64,000 bases of DNA, taken from DYMC01 sp035406705. Lineage in GTDB: Bacteria; Verrucomicrobiota; Lentisphaeria; Victivallales; GWF2-50-93. The notes beneath the pieces are model-generated. The model did no database searches. It saw only the letters and a program-made list of their open reading frames with translations, and was not told the origin of the DNA. Made by a program: the position numbers and the translations under genes. The stretch lies in contig CAYRRM010000013.1 of assembly GCA_964426675.1 (NCBI GenBank), positions 4,582 through 68,581 on the forward strand. Direction: 5' to 3'. The first letter of the stretch is position 1; each line of letters starts with the position of its first letter. Below, one piece after another: positions 52,022-60,423 of this stretch.

Positions 52022-53926
52022 TCAAGACCTGATTAGAATATTTAATCTATCTATCATCCACAATCTCATTGAATGATCAAATTTTTCTGACTGAAATTCG
52101 TCCCAAATTTTTTCTACTGATTTTCTATTTAGGAATTCAACCCATATTTTTTTATTTGAAAATATGCGTTCTTTAATTTCATCTTTTAATTCTCCTCTCA
52201 TCCATTTTGATAAAGGCATTGAAAAACCTTTTTTCGGTAAAGAAGATATCTGGGATGAAATTTTTTCACCTACAAGTCTTCTTAAAATAGCTTTACTTCG
52301 GCCATTTGCGATTTTCGCAGCCCCCTTGATTGAATTGACATATTCAGCAAGTCTGTGGTCAAGAAACGGACTCCTACATTCAAGAGAATTAGCCATAGAA
52401 GCAATATCGAGTTTGCAAAGAATATCATCAGCAAGATAGAGACGTTGATCTACCTCAAGCCATTTATCAAGCAAATTATCTGAACTTGCTTCTCTAAAAA
52501 AACGAGAAAATTGCTCTATATCGTCCTGTTGTGATTCTTTTATAATTTTAGAAAAATCCTCATTAAAAAGCTCATCCCTCCATTTTTTGTGATATAAAGA
52601 AGCTATATTTTCTCCTTTCAGAGGTAGAGAAAAGGCAGAGGAAATAGAATCAGCAATATCTCGCCTGGAAAATTTAAAAGGAAGAAAAGAGATAAAATCT
52701 GCCAGATATTTTTTCAGTTCAAATGGTAAAGAGCCAAAAAATCTATAAAAATTTAATTTTAAATAACCTGTATATCCTGCAAAAAGTTCATCACCACCAT
52801 CTCCTGTTAATGCGACTTTTACGTATTGCCTGGCCCCTTCACTAACATAATATGTCATTACAGCAGAGTGATCTGAAAAGGGTTGTCCATAATGCCGAGC
52901 AAGCTTATCGGCAACAGTCAAAAAATCTGGTTTCACTCTTATTTCTATATGTTCAGTATTCAAAATTTTAGCGATTTCAGATGCTACAACCGATTCATCT
53001 TCAATGTATTCTACCCCTGAGCTAACCGTAAAAGTCTTTACTGGATTTACACTTTGCTCTACCATATAAGATGTAATAAGTGAGGAATCAATTCCCCCCG
53101 AAAGGAATGCTCCGATAGGAACATCAGAACGCATTCTTATTTTTACAGACTCTGCGATAAGAGATTTAATTTTTTCTAAATCTGCCTCTTTTGTCCCACA
53201 AACATTTGGTTTCCAGTATTGTTTTAAGATTTTTCGCTCGTTTATGACACTAATCCAATGTCCAGCAGGAAGAGAATAAATCCCTTGATATGCTGTGAGC
53301 GGAGCAGCTATAAATCCATATCTAAAATACTGTGCGATGGCTGTTTTATTGATACTAACATCAGAGAATTCTTTTAACCCCCAGAATGCTTGTAACTCTG
53401 AAGCAAAGAAAAAATCTCCTTCTCTCTCAGCATAAAATAATGGTTTTTGTCCAAACCTATCCCTTGCAAGAAATAAAAAATCCCTATTTGCATCATAAAG
53501 AGCAAAAGCGAACATTCCTACAAGATGATGAAGCATATTTTCTCTATACTCTTCCCATAAATGCAATAGGACTTCAGTATCACCTGTAGTTTTAAATAGA
53601 TGTCCTCTTTTTTTTAAAAATTCTGAAAGTTCGATATAATTATAAATTTCTCCATTGAAGACAACCCATATCGAAAAATCTTCATTAGATAGAGGTTGTT
53701 TAGCTCCTTCTATATCGATGATTGATAGTCTACGATGGCCAAAATAAAGTTTTGCTTTTTTATCAGGAACAACACTGTTATAAGTAAAATATGCTTTTTC
53801 GCCAGGCGTTGTAACTAAATATCCCCATGCATCAGGGCCGCGATGCGAAATTCGCAAGGTCATAGAATGAATATCGTTAAGCCTATCTTTTTTTTCAGTG
53901 TTGAATATTCCTGCTATACCGCACAT
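52022..53926 (-). CDS. asnB: Glutamine-hydrolysing asparagine synthase-like amidotransferase
   Basis: The 634-residue class II amidotransferase starts CGIAGIFNTEKKD right after Met, with Cys2 the glutaminase nucleophile, then ISHRGPDAWG and GEIYNYIEL. The synthetase domain has the ATP pyrophosphatase P-loop FLSGGIDSSLITSY and TGDGGDELFAGYTGY. Within a glycan cluster such enzymes often amidate uronic acids rather than aspartate, so the substrate is open. The two iterated-palindrome copies at 52308 and 53845 are near its ends. Confidence 0.9.
   Translation of the reverse strand: MCGIAGIFNTEKKDRLNDIHSMTLRISHRGPDAWGYLVTTPGEKAYFTYNSVVPDKKAKLYFGHRRLSIIDIEGAKQPLSNEDFSIWVVFNGEIYNYIELSEFLKKRGHLFKTTGDTEVLLHLWEEYRENMLHHLVGMFAFALYDANRDFLFLARDRFGQKPLFYAEREGDFFFASELQAFWGLKEFSDVSINKTAIAQYFRYGFIAAPLTAYQGIYSLPAGHWISVINERKILKQYWKPNVCGTKEADLEKIKSLIAESVKIRMRSDVPIGAFLSGGIDSSLITSYMVEQSVNPVKTFTVSSGVEYIEDESVVASEIAKILNTEHIEIRVKPDFLTVADKLARHYGQPFSDHSAVMTYYVSEGARQYVKVALTGDGGDELFAGYTGYLKLNFYRFFGSLPFELKKYLADFISFLPFKFSRRDIADSISSAFSLPLKGENIASLYHKKWRDELFNEDFSKIIKESQQDDIEQFSRFFREASSDNLLDKWLEVDQRLYLADDILCKLDIASMANSLECRSPFLDHRLAEYVNSIKGAAKIANGRSKAILRRLVGEKISSQISSLPKKGFSMPLSKWMRGELKDEIKERIFSNKKIWVEFLNRKSVEKIWDEFQSEKFDHSMRLWMIDRLNILIRS
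52308..52318 (+). repeat. Iterated palindrome copy 15 (GCGATTTTCGC)
   Basis: Exact core with T/A flanks in asnB (minus strand); encodes Ala-Lys-Ile-Ala. Confidence 0.9.
53845..53855 (+). repeat. Iterated palindrome copy 16 (GCGAAATTCGC)
   Basis: Exact core with T/A flanks near the 5' end of asnB (minus strand); encodes Leu-Arg-Ile-Ser, just before the conserved HRGPDA motif. Confidence 0.9.
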
Positions 53927-53953
53927 ATAAGATATTTTCCTGTCTTCTCTCTT

Positions 53954-55069
53954 TTAAAATGATTCTATTAAAATTCCCCTGTAATAATCAATAATTTTAT
54001 TTGCGACTTTAGCAACATCATAATTTTCAGAATGAATTTTAGCTTTATTTGCGAGACTTCTCCTCAATTTGTCATCATATTTTAACAAACACAAAGCTTT
54101 GCATATTTGTTCAACATTTCCGGGATTGATTAATATAGCATTTTCATTGTTTTTTGCTATTTCTACTATCCCACCCACAGAACTTGCAATCACAGGTAAA
54201 CCTACAGAAAACGCTTCAATAATACATATGCCAAATGATTCGACTATTGAGGGTAAAATAAGACAATCTGCTATTTTCATAATTTCCGGAACATCAGTAC
54301 GCGCACCAAGAAAAGAGATAACTTTATCCAAAGATTTTCTTTGGGTTATTTTCAGTATTTTTTCTTTCTCTTCACCATAACCAATAATCAGAAATTTAAA
54401 ATTTTCATTTTGCAACTGTTCCACCGCACCTAATAAATATTCATATCCCTTTTGCCATTTAAAATTTGCAACACATAAAACGACAAAATCACTTTCTGTG
54501 AGATAAAAGTCTTCCCTCTTGTAATTCGATAATTCAAACCTTCTGCGAAAACCGAAAACATCAATACAATTAGGAATTACCTCTATAGGTACATTGCAAA
54601 AAGGATTTTCAATTTTAAATGCTTCCTTCGCTGCTTTTGACACAGCAATTATGTTTGTTGTAAGACGATATGTTACTTTCTTTAAGAAAGTCAGTTTGTG
54701 TTTATATTTCTCTCCGATAGAATGAATATGTGCAATTCTTTTTCTTACACCAGCAAGATATGCTAAAGGTATTGCAAAACAATCAGAATAGTGAAGATGA
54801 GTATGAATTATGTCAGGTTTTATTTGTAAAATAAGCAATAATAATTTCAGTATTTTGAAGGGGAAATTGAATTTATTAAGGAAAATACACTTGACATTTA
54901 TTCCTTCTTTTTCAAGTAGTTCTGCGTTATATCCTTTTCCAAAGAGAGTTATGAACTGAATTTTAAGGCCACGTTTCTTTAATTCAATAGCAACAGTGAC
55001 GAGAGAAGTCCAACCTCCAAGCATTAAATCATCACAAACAAATAAAATCTTTACATTAGTATTATTCAA
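53954..55069 (-). CDS. Family 4 glycosyltransferase
   Basis: The 371-residue protein begins KILFVCDDLMLGGWTSLVTVAIELKKRGL and contains DIIHTHLHYSDCFAIPLA, NIIAVSKAAKEAF, VIPNCIDVFGF, VLCVANFKWQKGYEYLL and LPSIVESFGICIIEAFSVGLPVIASSVGG, all typical GT4 donor and acceptor regions. It is upstream of asnB on the same strand, 27 bases away. It likely adds one sugar to the surface glycan; specificity is not visible. Confidence 0.9.
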   Translation of the reverse strand: MNNTNVKILFVCDDLMLGGWTSLVTVAIELKKRGLKIQFITLFGKGYNAELLEKEGINVKCIFLNKFNFPFKILKLLLLILQIKPDIIHTHLHYSDCFAIPLAYLAGVRKRIAHIHSIGEKYKHKLTFLKKVTYRLTTNIIAVSKAAKEAFKIENPFCNVPIEVIPNCIDVFGFRRRFELSNYKREDFYLTESDFVVLCVANFKWQKGYEYLLGAVEQLQNENFKFLIIGYGEEKEKILKITQRKSLDKVISFLGARTDVPEIMKIADCLILPSIVESFGICIIEAFSVGLPVIASSVGGIVEIAKNNENAILINPGNVEQICKALCLLKYDDKLRRSLANKAKIHSENYDVAKVANKIIDYYRGILIESF

Positions 55070-55124
55070 AGGTAAACTTCTCTCTTTCTATAGATCTTAA
55101 ATCTTAAAAGAAATTATGGAAAAA

Positions 55125-56198
55125 TTAATCAATTAGAGGAGAGAAATTCATATCTACGCTTTTTCCCTCTCTCATCGCTTTGTAAATGGCAAGAACGGTT
55201 TTTACAGTAAGGGCCGCTGATTTTAGATCTACAACAGGGGTGGTATTTGTCCTTATTGAATCTACAAAATTTTTTATCTGAGCAAAATGAAATCCACCAT
55301 AATAAGATTTTCCAGATAATAATTTTTCCGTATCATCATTAGAAACAATTTGATTGAAAAGTGAAAGCATATCCTGATTTTTAAACTTCATTTCAACGAC
55401 GTTAGAATTATTCAGGAAAACAAAGCCTTCAGTACCACTCAACCATAATGCGTTATGCCATTGATTATAACTTGCTGAATTTGCACTAACTGTAGCAAGC
55501 GCACCAGATTCAAACTCAATTGCAGACGCGACAACATCCTCTGTTTCAATTACCCCGACATGAGCAAGATTTGCGATTTTCGCAGAAACAGTTTTTGGTT
55601 TTCCGCAACACCAGAGCAAAAGATCGAGATAATGGATAGCCTGATTAATCATAACAGAACCACCTTCAGTCTGCCATTTACCTCGCCAGAAATCAGCTTC
55701 ATAATATTCTTTTGTTCTTAGGTAACTGCATGCGATTCCTGCACTAATAATTTTTCCAAAAGCATTATGAGACAAAAGTTGTTTTATAGCCTTAAAGAGC
55801 GGATTAAATCTATTCTGAAAAACTCCCGAAAAAACAATGTTATTATTCTTCTTTGCAGAATTTAGTATTAATTCAAGAGTTTCTTCTTTATGAGCGAGAG
55901 GTTTTTCACACAATACATTTATTTTTCTTTGCAAGGCTTCATCACATATTTCTGCATGACTTGAGTGGTCAGTACAAACTGATATTGCATCTAACTTCTC
56001 TTTTAAAAAAAGTTCTCTAAAATCAGTATAGACATTTGCATTAAGCATGTATTTTTCATTCAATTTCTTACATTTTTCAGCAACCAGATCACAAAGCGCA
56101 ATAATTTTTACATCATTCAAATTCAAAAAACTTTCGATATGAGAAGGAGCTATTACTCCACAACCTATAATAGCTATATTTAAAATATTTTTATTCAT
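55125..56198 (-). CDS. Gfo/Idh/MocA-family oxidoreductase
   Basis: The 357-residue protein starts at MNKNILNIAIIGCGVIAPSH; a longer frame to 56303 adds 35 residues upstream of the Rossmann fold and is unlikely. NIAIIGCGVIAPSHIESF is the NAD(P) site, INVLCEKPLAHKEETLE the EKP signature, and GGSVMINQAIHYLDLLLW the C-terminal hallmark. Within a glycan region with a PIG-L deacetylase upstream, oxidation of a UDP-amino sugar is plausible (WlbA-like), but not shown. One iterated-palindrome copy lies in it. Confidence 0.9.
   Translation of the reverse strand: MNKNILNIAIIGCGVIAPSHIESFLNLNDVKIIALCDLVAEKCKKLNEKYMLNANVYTDFRELFLKEKLDAISVCTDHSSHAEICDEALQRKINVLCEKPLAHKEETLELILNSAKKNNNIVFSGVFQNRFNPLFKAIKQLLSHNAFGKIISAGIACSYLRTKEYYEADFWRGKWQTEGGSVMINQAIHYLDLLLWCCGKPKTVSAKIANLAHVGVIETEDVVASAIEFESGALATVSANSASYNQWHNALWLSGTEGFVFLNNSNVVEMKFKNQDMLSLFNQIVSNDDTEKLLSGKSYYGGFHFAQIKNFVDSIRTNTTPVVDLKSAALTVKTVLAIYKAMREGKSVDMNFSPLID
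55573..55583 (+). repeat. Iterated palindrome copy 17 (GCGATTTTCGC)
   Basis: Exact core with T/A flanks in the Gfo/Idh gene (minus strand); encodes Ala-Lys-Ile-Ala. Last copy; the final 8.4 kb of the window has none. Confidence 0.9.
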
Positions 56199-56254
56199 TT
56201 TCTTAAAACATAATTCTATGACAAACAAAAGCTTCTGCCGCAACTGCAGAAATT

Positions 56255-56944
56255 TCATGCCCCTCTTGTACGAGCAAGATATTCCATATTTTCTATACTG
56301 CAATGATGCGGAGAATGTCTAAGTTGAGACCTATGTAAACTTAAAGCTTTTAATTTGATATCTAAATAATCACTTATATCAACATAAAAATTAGGATGAA
56401 ATTTATCATAATCTACATTCCAGAATAATGTCTGATTATCATAGCTTAAAACAATTTTAGGAAAACTTTTAACTTTTGGATCATGAGGTCGACAAGCAGT
56501 AAAACCTGCTTTAAATGTAGCTACATGATCCTGATTATATGAAATAGCAGGCAAAGCCACAATTGTAGGATTTATTCTATCCAACGCAACAGAAGAATCT
56601 CTTTCAATAATCGAGATAAGATCCCTTTGAGGTATTTTATCAAGTCTCAGGTGAGTTTCAGAATCAGTGAATACTATATCATAACCATCTACCTTCAAAA
56701 ATTTTGCGACCACCTCAAATTCTGTAAGTCTGGTAGATGCTTTAACTGGTTCATTACTACCATTATAATGTTTAAGGTCTCCGACGCTCATTACCATAAT
56801 ATATACTTCGCCGCCAAAATCTTTTATTTTTGCAATAGTTCCGGCACAACCAAAAGACTCATCATCAGCATGAGGGGATATTACAAGAAGTCTTTGCTTT
56901 GATAAAAATTGATTCGTCGCATTTATATATTTTGTTTTATTCAT
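56255..56944 (-). CDS. PIG-L-family deacetylase
   Basis: The 229-residue zinc-dependent N-deacetylase starts at ATG 56944, just after AAGAAG; an upstream in-frame ATG at 56992 adds 16 residues. Metal site: LLVISPHADDESFGCAGTIAKI (PHADDE) and NQDHVATFKAGFTACRP (second His). Family members deacetylate N-acetylglucosamine of GlcNAc-PI, mycothiol or bacillithiol precursors, or surface sugars. The adjacent dehydrogenase and glycosyltransferases favour a sugar precursor. Confidence 0.88.
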   Translation of the reverse strand: MNKTKYINATNQFLSKQRLLVISPHADDESFGCAGTIAKIKDFGGEVYIMVMSVGDLKHYNGSNEPVKASTRLTEFEVVAKFLKVDGYDIVFTDSETHLRLDKIPQRDLISIIERDSSVALDRINPTIVALPAISYNQDHVATFKAGFTACRPHDPKVKSFPKIVLSYDNQTLFWNVDYDKFHPNFYVDISDYLDIKLKALSLHRSQLRHSPHHCSIENMEYLARTRGA

Positions 56945-57015
56945 CTTCTTTTTTGTTTTAGAGTAAATTAATTCATAATTTAAAGTATGCAAAAAACATT
57001 TTTATTTAATTATTG

Positions 57016-57915
57016 TCAATATTGATATTCTCTGAATTTTTTTCTGTAATCTGCCGGGGACATTCCTGTATAAAGCTTAAATTTACGATTGAAAAAACTA
57101 ATATCAGAAAAACCAGATTCATATGCAATTGAAATAATTTTATCATTTGTAAACCGTAACATCTGCATCGCCATTTGAAGCCTTTTTTCTGTCAAATATT
57201 TAAAAATAGTTTTCCCTGTATGCTTTTTGAATTCCCTACATAAGTAATTGGGACTTAAAGCCACTAAATCAGCGACTTTTATGAGACTAAATTTTTCTCT
57301 AAAATTATCTTCTATGTATACCCTTGCCTTTTCTGCAACTGAAGATAACTTTATTTGTGGAAGTCCTTTAAAGTCAAAACCTGACTTTAACACTTTTCTG
57401 CAAAGGATTATAAGAAAAAGTCTAAATAGAGCTTCTGCTGTATTTATGTAGCCAGGTAGTTTTTGTTCAAATTCTCTATTAAGAAGCTTTACAACCTCAA
57501 CAGCAGTATCATCACCTTTTAAATCTATATGAACAATTTTATTTAATTCATTCTGGAAACCAGGATGAATCGGCAAAAATAAATTTAATATTTTATCTAA
57601 GGGGGCACCTAATTGAGGTAAGGGATAAACCTGTGGATCAAAGAAAATGTTCATTATTTCAATTCCTTCCCGAGGAGTTATTATGCTGTGAAATTGTCCA
57701 AAATGAGTGATACTCAAAGATGGGCCACTTTCTTTGATCTCATTTTCACCAAGATAATGGATGGCTTTTCCTCTTATTATGAAACTCAGTAAAACAGTCT
57801 CTACTTTGTGAAGTGATTTTTTTCGATTAATATAACATGGAAAATACCGCGTGGCTAAACCAAAACTTCTTAATTCAGGGTGATCTCTTCGTGCTGGATA
57901 GGTAAATATTCCCAT
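57016..57915 (-). CDS. AraC-family transcriptional regulator
   Basis: The 299-residue protein has a divergent N-terminal sensing domain (about 1-180, with a cupin-like HYLGENEIKESGPSLSITHFG) and a C-terminal AraC DNA-binding domain with two helix-turn-helices: LIKVADLVALSPNYLCREFKKH and IISIAYESGFSDISFFNRKF. It is divergent from the second UroD-like gene, with a 112-base AT-rich control region between them. The same AraC/UroD head-to-head pairing occurs at 37 kb. Confidence 0.9.
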   Translation of the reverse strand: MGIFTYPARRDHPELRSFGLATRYFPCYINRKKSLHKVETVLLSFIIRGKAIHYLGENEIKESGPSLSITHFGQFHSIITPREGIEIMNIFFDPQVYPLPQLGAPLDKILNLFLPIHPGFQNELNKIVHIDLKGDDTAVEVVKLLNREFEQKLPGYINTAEALFRLFLIILCRKVLKSGFDFKGLPQIKLSSVAEKARVYIEDNFREKFSLIKVADLVALSPNYLCREFKKHTGKTIFKYLTEKRLQMAMQMLRFTNDKIISIAYESGFSDISFFNRKFKLYTGMSPADYRKKFREYQY

Positions 57916-58027
57916 TTTGCCTATATAAAGTCAATATTCTTATATATTTTAGATAAAATATACCAAGTTTTTTTTATATCAATATAATATATTAACTTAA
58001 ATTTTTAAAAGGGAGTTTTAATTAATT

Positions 58028-59035
58028 ATGAAAAACAGAGAGAGATTTAAAAACTTAATGAATTTTAAAAAAGTTGACAGAATGCCTATTATTGAGTGGG
58101 CTTCATGGTGGGATAAAACCATTGAACGATGGCATACTGAAGGTCTGCCTCATAATTTAACAGATCGTTATGAAATCTCTAGATATTTCGACTTGGATAT
58201 CTATTATCAAGATTGGTTTCGTCCAATACACTGGACATGCCCTCCCCCACCCTATCATGGAGCGGGTTTAATTTCTGATATCTCAAATGCGGCACTAAAG
58301 TATGAAGAATTAAAAGAATTTCTATTTAAAATAGAAACAGATTGGCCTTTTTCTGAGAAAAAATGGGATAAGTGGACATCAGAACAAGAAAATGGAGATG
58401 CCGTAATATGGTTTACGCTTGATGGATTTTTTTGGTTTCCAAGAAAAATTTTAGGGATTGAGAATCACCTATATGGATTTTATGATTTACCTGATTTAAT
58501 GCACCAAATGAATAAAGAACTATCTGACTGGATGATTCAAATTATTGAGAAAATATGTAAAAATTATAGTCCTGACTTTATGACTTTTGCCGAGGACTTG
58601 AGTTATAACAATGGACCTATGCTTTCAGAAGATATGTTTGACGAATTCATGTTGCCATATTATAAAAAGGTAATCCCTATCTTAAAAAAATATGAAATTA
58701 AAGTATTTATCGACTCTGATGGTAATGTAAATAAAGCTGCACGCTGGTTTGAAAAAGCTGGAATAGATGGGATACTCCCTCTTGAAAAACAAGCTGGATC
58801 AGACCCGCTTACCATAAGAAGAGAATGCCCAACAATGCTATTTATTGGAGCTTTCGATAAAATGAAAATCTCAAAAGGAGAATTCGAAATGAGAAAAGAA
58901 TTCGAAAGTCTTCTACCAATGATAAGAGAGGGAGGATTTATTGTTTCGTGTGACCATCAAACGCCTCCACAAGTATCATTAGAAAATTATAAGATTTATC
59001 TCTCTCTCTTGAGAGAATACGCCAATTTAATATAG
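58028..59035 (+). CDS. UroD/MtaA-like superfamily protein (second copy, altered metal site)
   Basis: The 335-residue protein of the uroporphyrinogen decarboxylase superfamily opens KNRERFKNLMNFKKVDRMPIIEW. Where the cluster-1 homologue has His-Ser-Cys-Gly-Asn, this one reads Asp229-Ser-Asp231-Gly-Asn, so two usual zinc ligands are missing. Near the C terminus it has SCDHQTPPQ with a Cys where the other has Ser. It may bind a different metal or act without zinc. GGGAG lies 13 bases before the ATG. The AraC regulator diverges upstream; no further gene follows on this strand. Confidence 0.78.
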   Translation: MKNRERFKNLMNFKKVDRMPIIEWASWWDKTIERWHTEGLPHNLTDRYEISRYFDLDIYYQDWFRPIHWTCPPPPYHGAGLISDISNAALKYEELKEFLFKIETDWPFSEKKWDKWTSEQENGDAVIWFTLDGFFWFPRKILGIENHLYGFYDLPDLMHQMNKELSDWMIQIIEKICKNYSPDFMTFAEDLSYNNGPMLSEDMFDEFMLPYYKKVIPILKKYEIKVFIDSDGNVNKAARWFEKAGIDGILPLEKQAGSDPLTIRRECPTMLFIGAFDKMKISKGEFEMRKEFESLLPMIREGGFIVSCDHQTPPQVSLENYKIYLSLLREYANLI

Positions 59036-59369
59036 CGATTACTTATAATCAGCCCATTTACTTTATCTTTTTTCTTGGTGTTCATGAGAGGAGTGTTTTT
59101 GTACAATATCCTTACTATTCATGAGTTGTAAACAAAAGATGACAATTTGCTTTCAAATCAAACCTGACAAAACACTTCTAATTCTGAGAAATCATCATTA
59201 CGTATCATATTGGAATTAAAAATGTAGAATATGACTTACATGGTGAGTCTTTTGGAATGAGAAGATTCTACGAAATATCCTTTTTGAAGTAAAAAATGGG
59301 GGTATTAAGAAAAAGATTTAATTGCATAAAAAATAAGAAACTTTTGAGAATAGGGGGAAATAGAGAAAA
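59036..59369. other. Intergenic region, no assigned feature
   Basis: 334 bases between convergent genes. A 33-codon open stretch on the + strand (about 59188-59291, NVEYDLHGESFGMRRFYE) has no start or ribosome-binding site and is not called a gene. No terminator or repeat copy was recognised. Confidence 0.35.
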
Positions 59370-59789
59370 TTACTTATTTCTTTTTTTTGCTGAATCAATA
59401 ATCTCACTCATTATTGTATTGTAACCCTTTCCTCTTTTATATTCAGCTGTTACCTGGGTTAATATATCCGAAGTTTTTGTTTTCTCTATGTGTAATTTAT
59501 ATTCGAGGTTCATCCTGCCGATTTTTATTTTATCTCCATCTTTTAAGATTGTTACTTCATTCGGGTCAAGTTTTTTCCCATTTAAGAAAGTACCATTCGA
59601 TGAACCAAGATCTATAACAACATAATTACCGTTTTCATCACATTCTATTCCAAAGTGCTCTCTGCTCACAAGTGAATCATTAAGAATTTGAAAATCAACA
59701 TGCTCCTCTCTCCCAAAGATAGCCATCTTATCTTCAGGGAGTTTAAAAAATTTTTTAAAACCTTTTTCAAGATAAGATATGTAAGGCAT
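59370..59789 (-). CDS. FHA-domain protein
   Basis: The 139-residue protein (start at Met 59789; an in-frame ATG at 59837 would overlap rpmB) holds one forkhead-associated phosphothreonine-binding domain: MAIFGREEHVDFQILNDSLVSREHFGIE, VIDLGSSNGTFLNGKKLDP and ILKDGDKIKIGRM. The GR, SREH and SSNGT motifs are complete. A C-terminal tail of about 35 residues is charged. It starts eight bases after rpmB and is probably cotranscribed. It implies Ser/Thr phosphosignalling; the kinase is not in view. Confidence 0.88.
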   Translation of the reverse strand: MPYISYLEKGFKKFFKLPEDKMAIFGREEHVDFQILNDSLVSREHFGIECDENGNYVVIDLGSSNGTFLNGKKLDPNEVTILKDGDKIKIGRMNLEYKLHIEKTKTSDILTQVTAEYKRGKGYNTIMSEIIDSAKKRNK

Positions 59790-59797
59790 TTTATTAA

Positions 59798-60031
59798 TTA
59801 ACGAGGTGCTTTTTGTATTTTTCCTGCCCTGATACAAGCAGTACAGACTTTCATTGTTTTTGTTCCGGATTCAGTTGCCACTCGTATAGTCTGAATATTT
59901 GCATTAAAAATTCGTTTATTATTTTTTACCACATGTGTTCCTATTCCACCTTTTTTCTTCGCCAGACCTCTACGAGTTATAGTTCCTCCGGTAATTTTTT
60001 TCTTTCCGCATATTTCACAAACTTTAGCCAT
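59798..60031 (-). CDS. rpmB: 50S ribosomal protein L28
   Basis: The 77-residue L28 begins MAKVCEICGKKKITGGTIT and includes KTMKVCTACIRAGKI; the two CxxC pairs indicate the zinc-binding form. AAGGTG lies just upstream of the ATG. It is not followed by rpmG, which often accompanies it, but by an FHA-domain gene. tRNA-Lys lies upstream on the same strand. Confidence 0.96.
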   Translation of the reverse strand: MAKVCEICGKKKITGGTITRRGLAKKKGGIGTHVVKNNKRIFNANIQTIRVATESGTKTMKVCTACIRAGKIQKAPR

Positions 60032-60103
60032 AACACACCTTTTTTACTATTCATTTATAAAAAATTTATATTTTTGTAAATTCTCAATTTTCTTTTCAAT
60101 TTC

Positions 60104-60179
60104 TGGTGGGTTGGCCGGGATTCGAACCCGGGACCCCCTGCTTAAAAGGCAGGTGCATCTACCGCTGAGCTACCAACCC
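60104..60179 (-). tRNA. tRNA-Lys (anticodon TTT)
   Basis: Read on the minus strand, 76 nt form a full cloverleaf. Acceptor stem GGGTTGG/CCAACCC, D arm with AGCTCAGCGGTAGA, anticodon stem CCTGC/GCAGG around loop CTTTTAA (TTT), variable loop, and T arm GGGTTCGAATCCC. The discriminator is A and the 3' CCA is encoded in the DNA (60104-60106). It precedes rpmB by 72 bases on the same strand. Confidence 0.96.
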
Positions 60180-60423
60180 AAAAATTCAAAGTAGAATATC
60201 ATAAAACAAAAGAAATTTCAATCATAAAAGAGCGATTATTTTAGCATAGCTTAAAAAAAAAGCAAACGAAAAATAAAATCTATTTCATTTTTTATAAATA
60301 TAAAACAAAGTTTAAAGGATTCTCTCAAATAAAAAAATTATATAAATTAGCTATTAATTTTTGTAAATCCTCTACTTATAAAAAAAACTAACTTGCTTAT
60401 TTCATAAAAATGTAAAAAGCACA

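Noticed and set aside
57916..58027. TCAATAT repeats between the second AraC gene and the second UroD-like gene
   Set aside because: The sequence is almost pure A/T and the repeats are too short to separate from composition.
59188..59291. 33-codon coding-like stretch
   Set aside because: No start codon context, no ribosome-binding site and no family resemblance.
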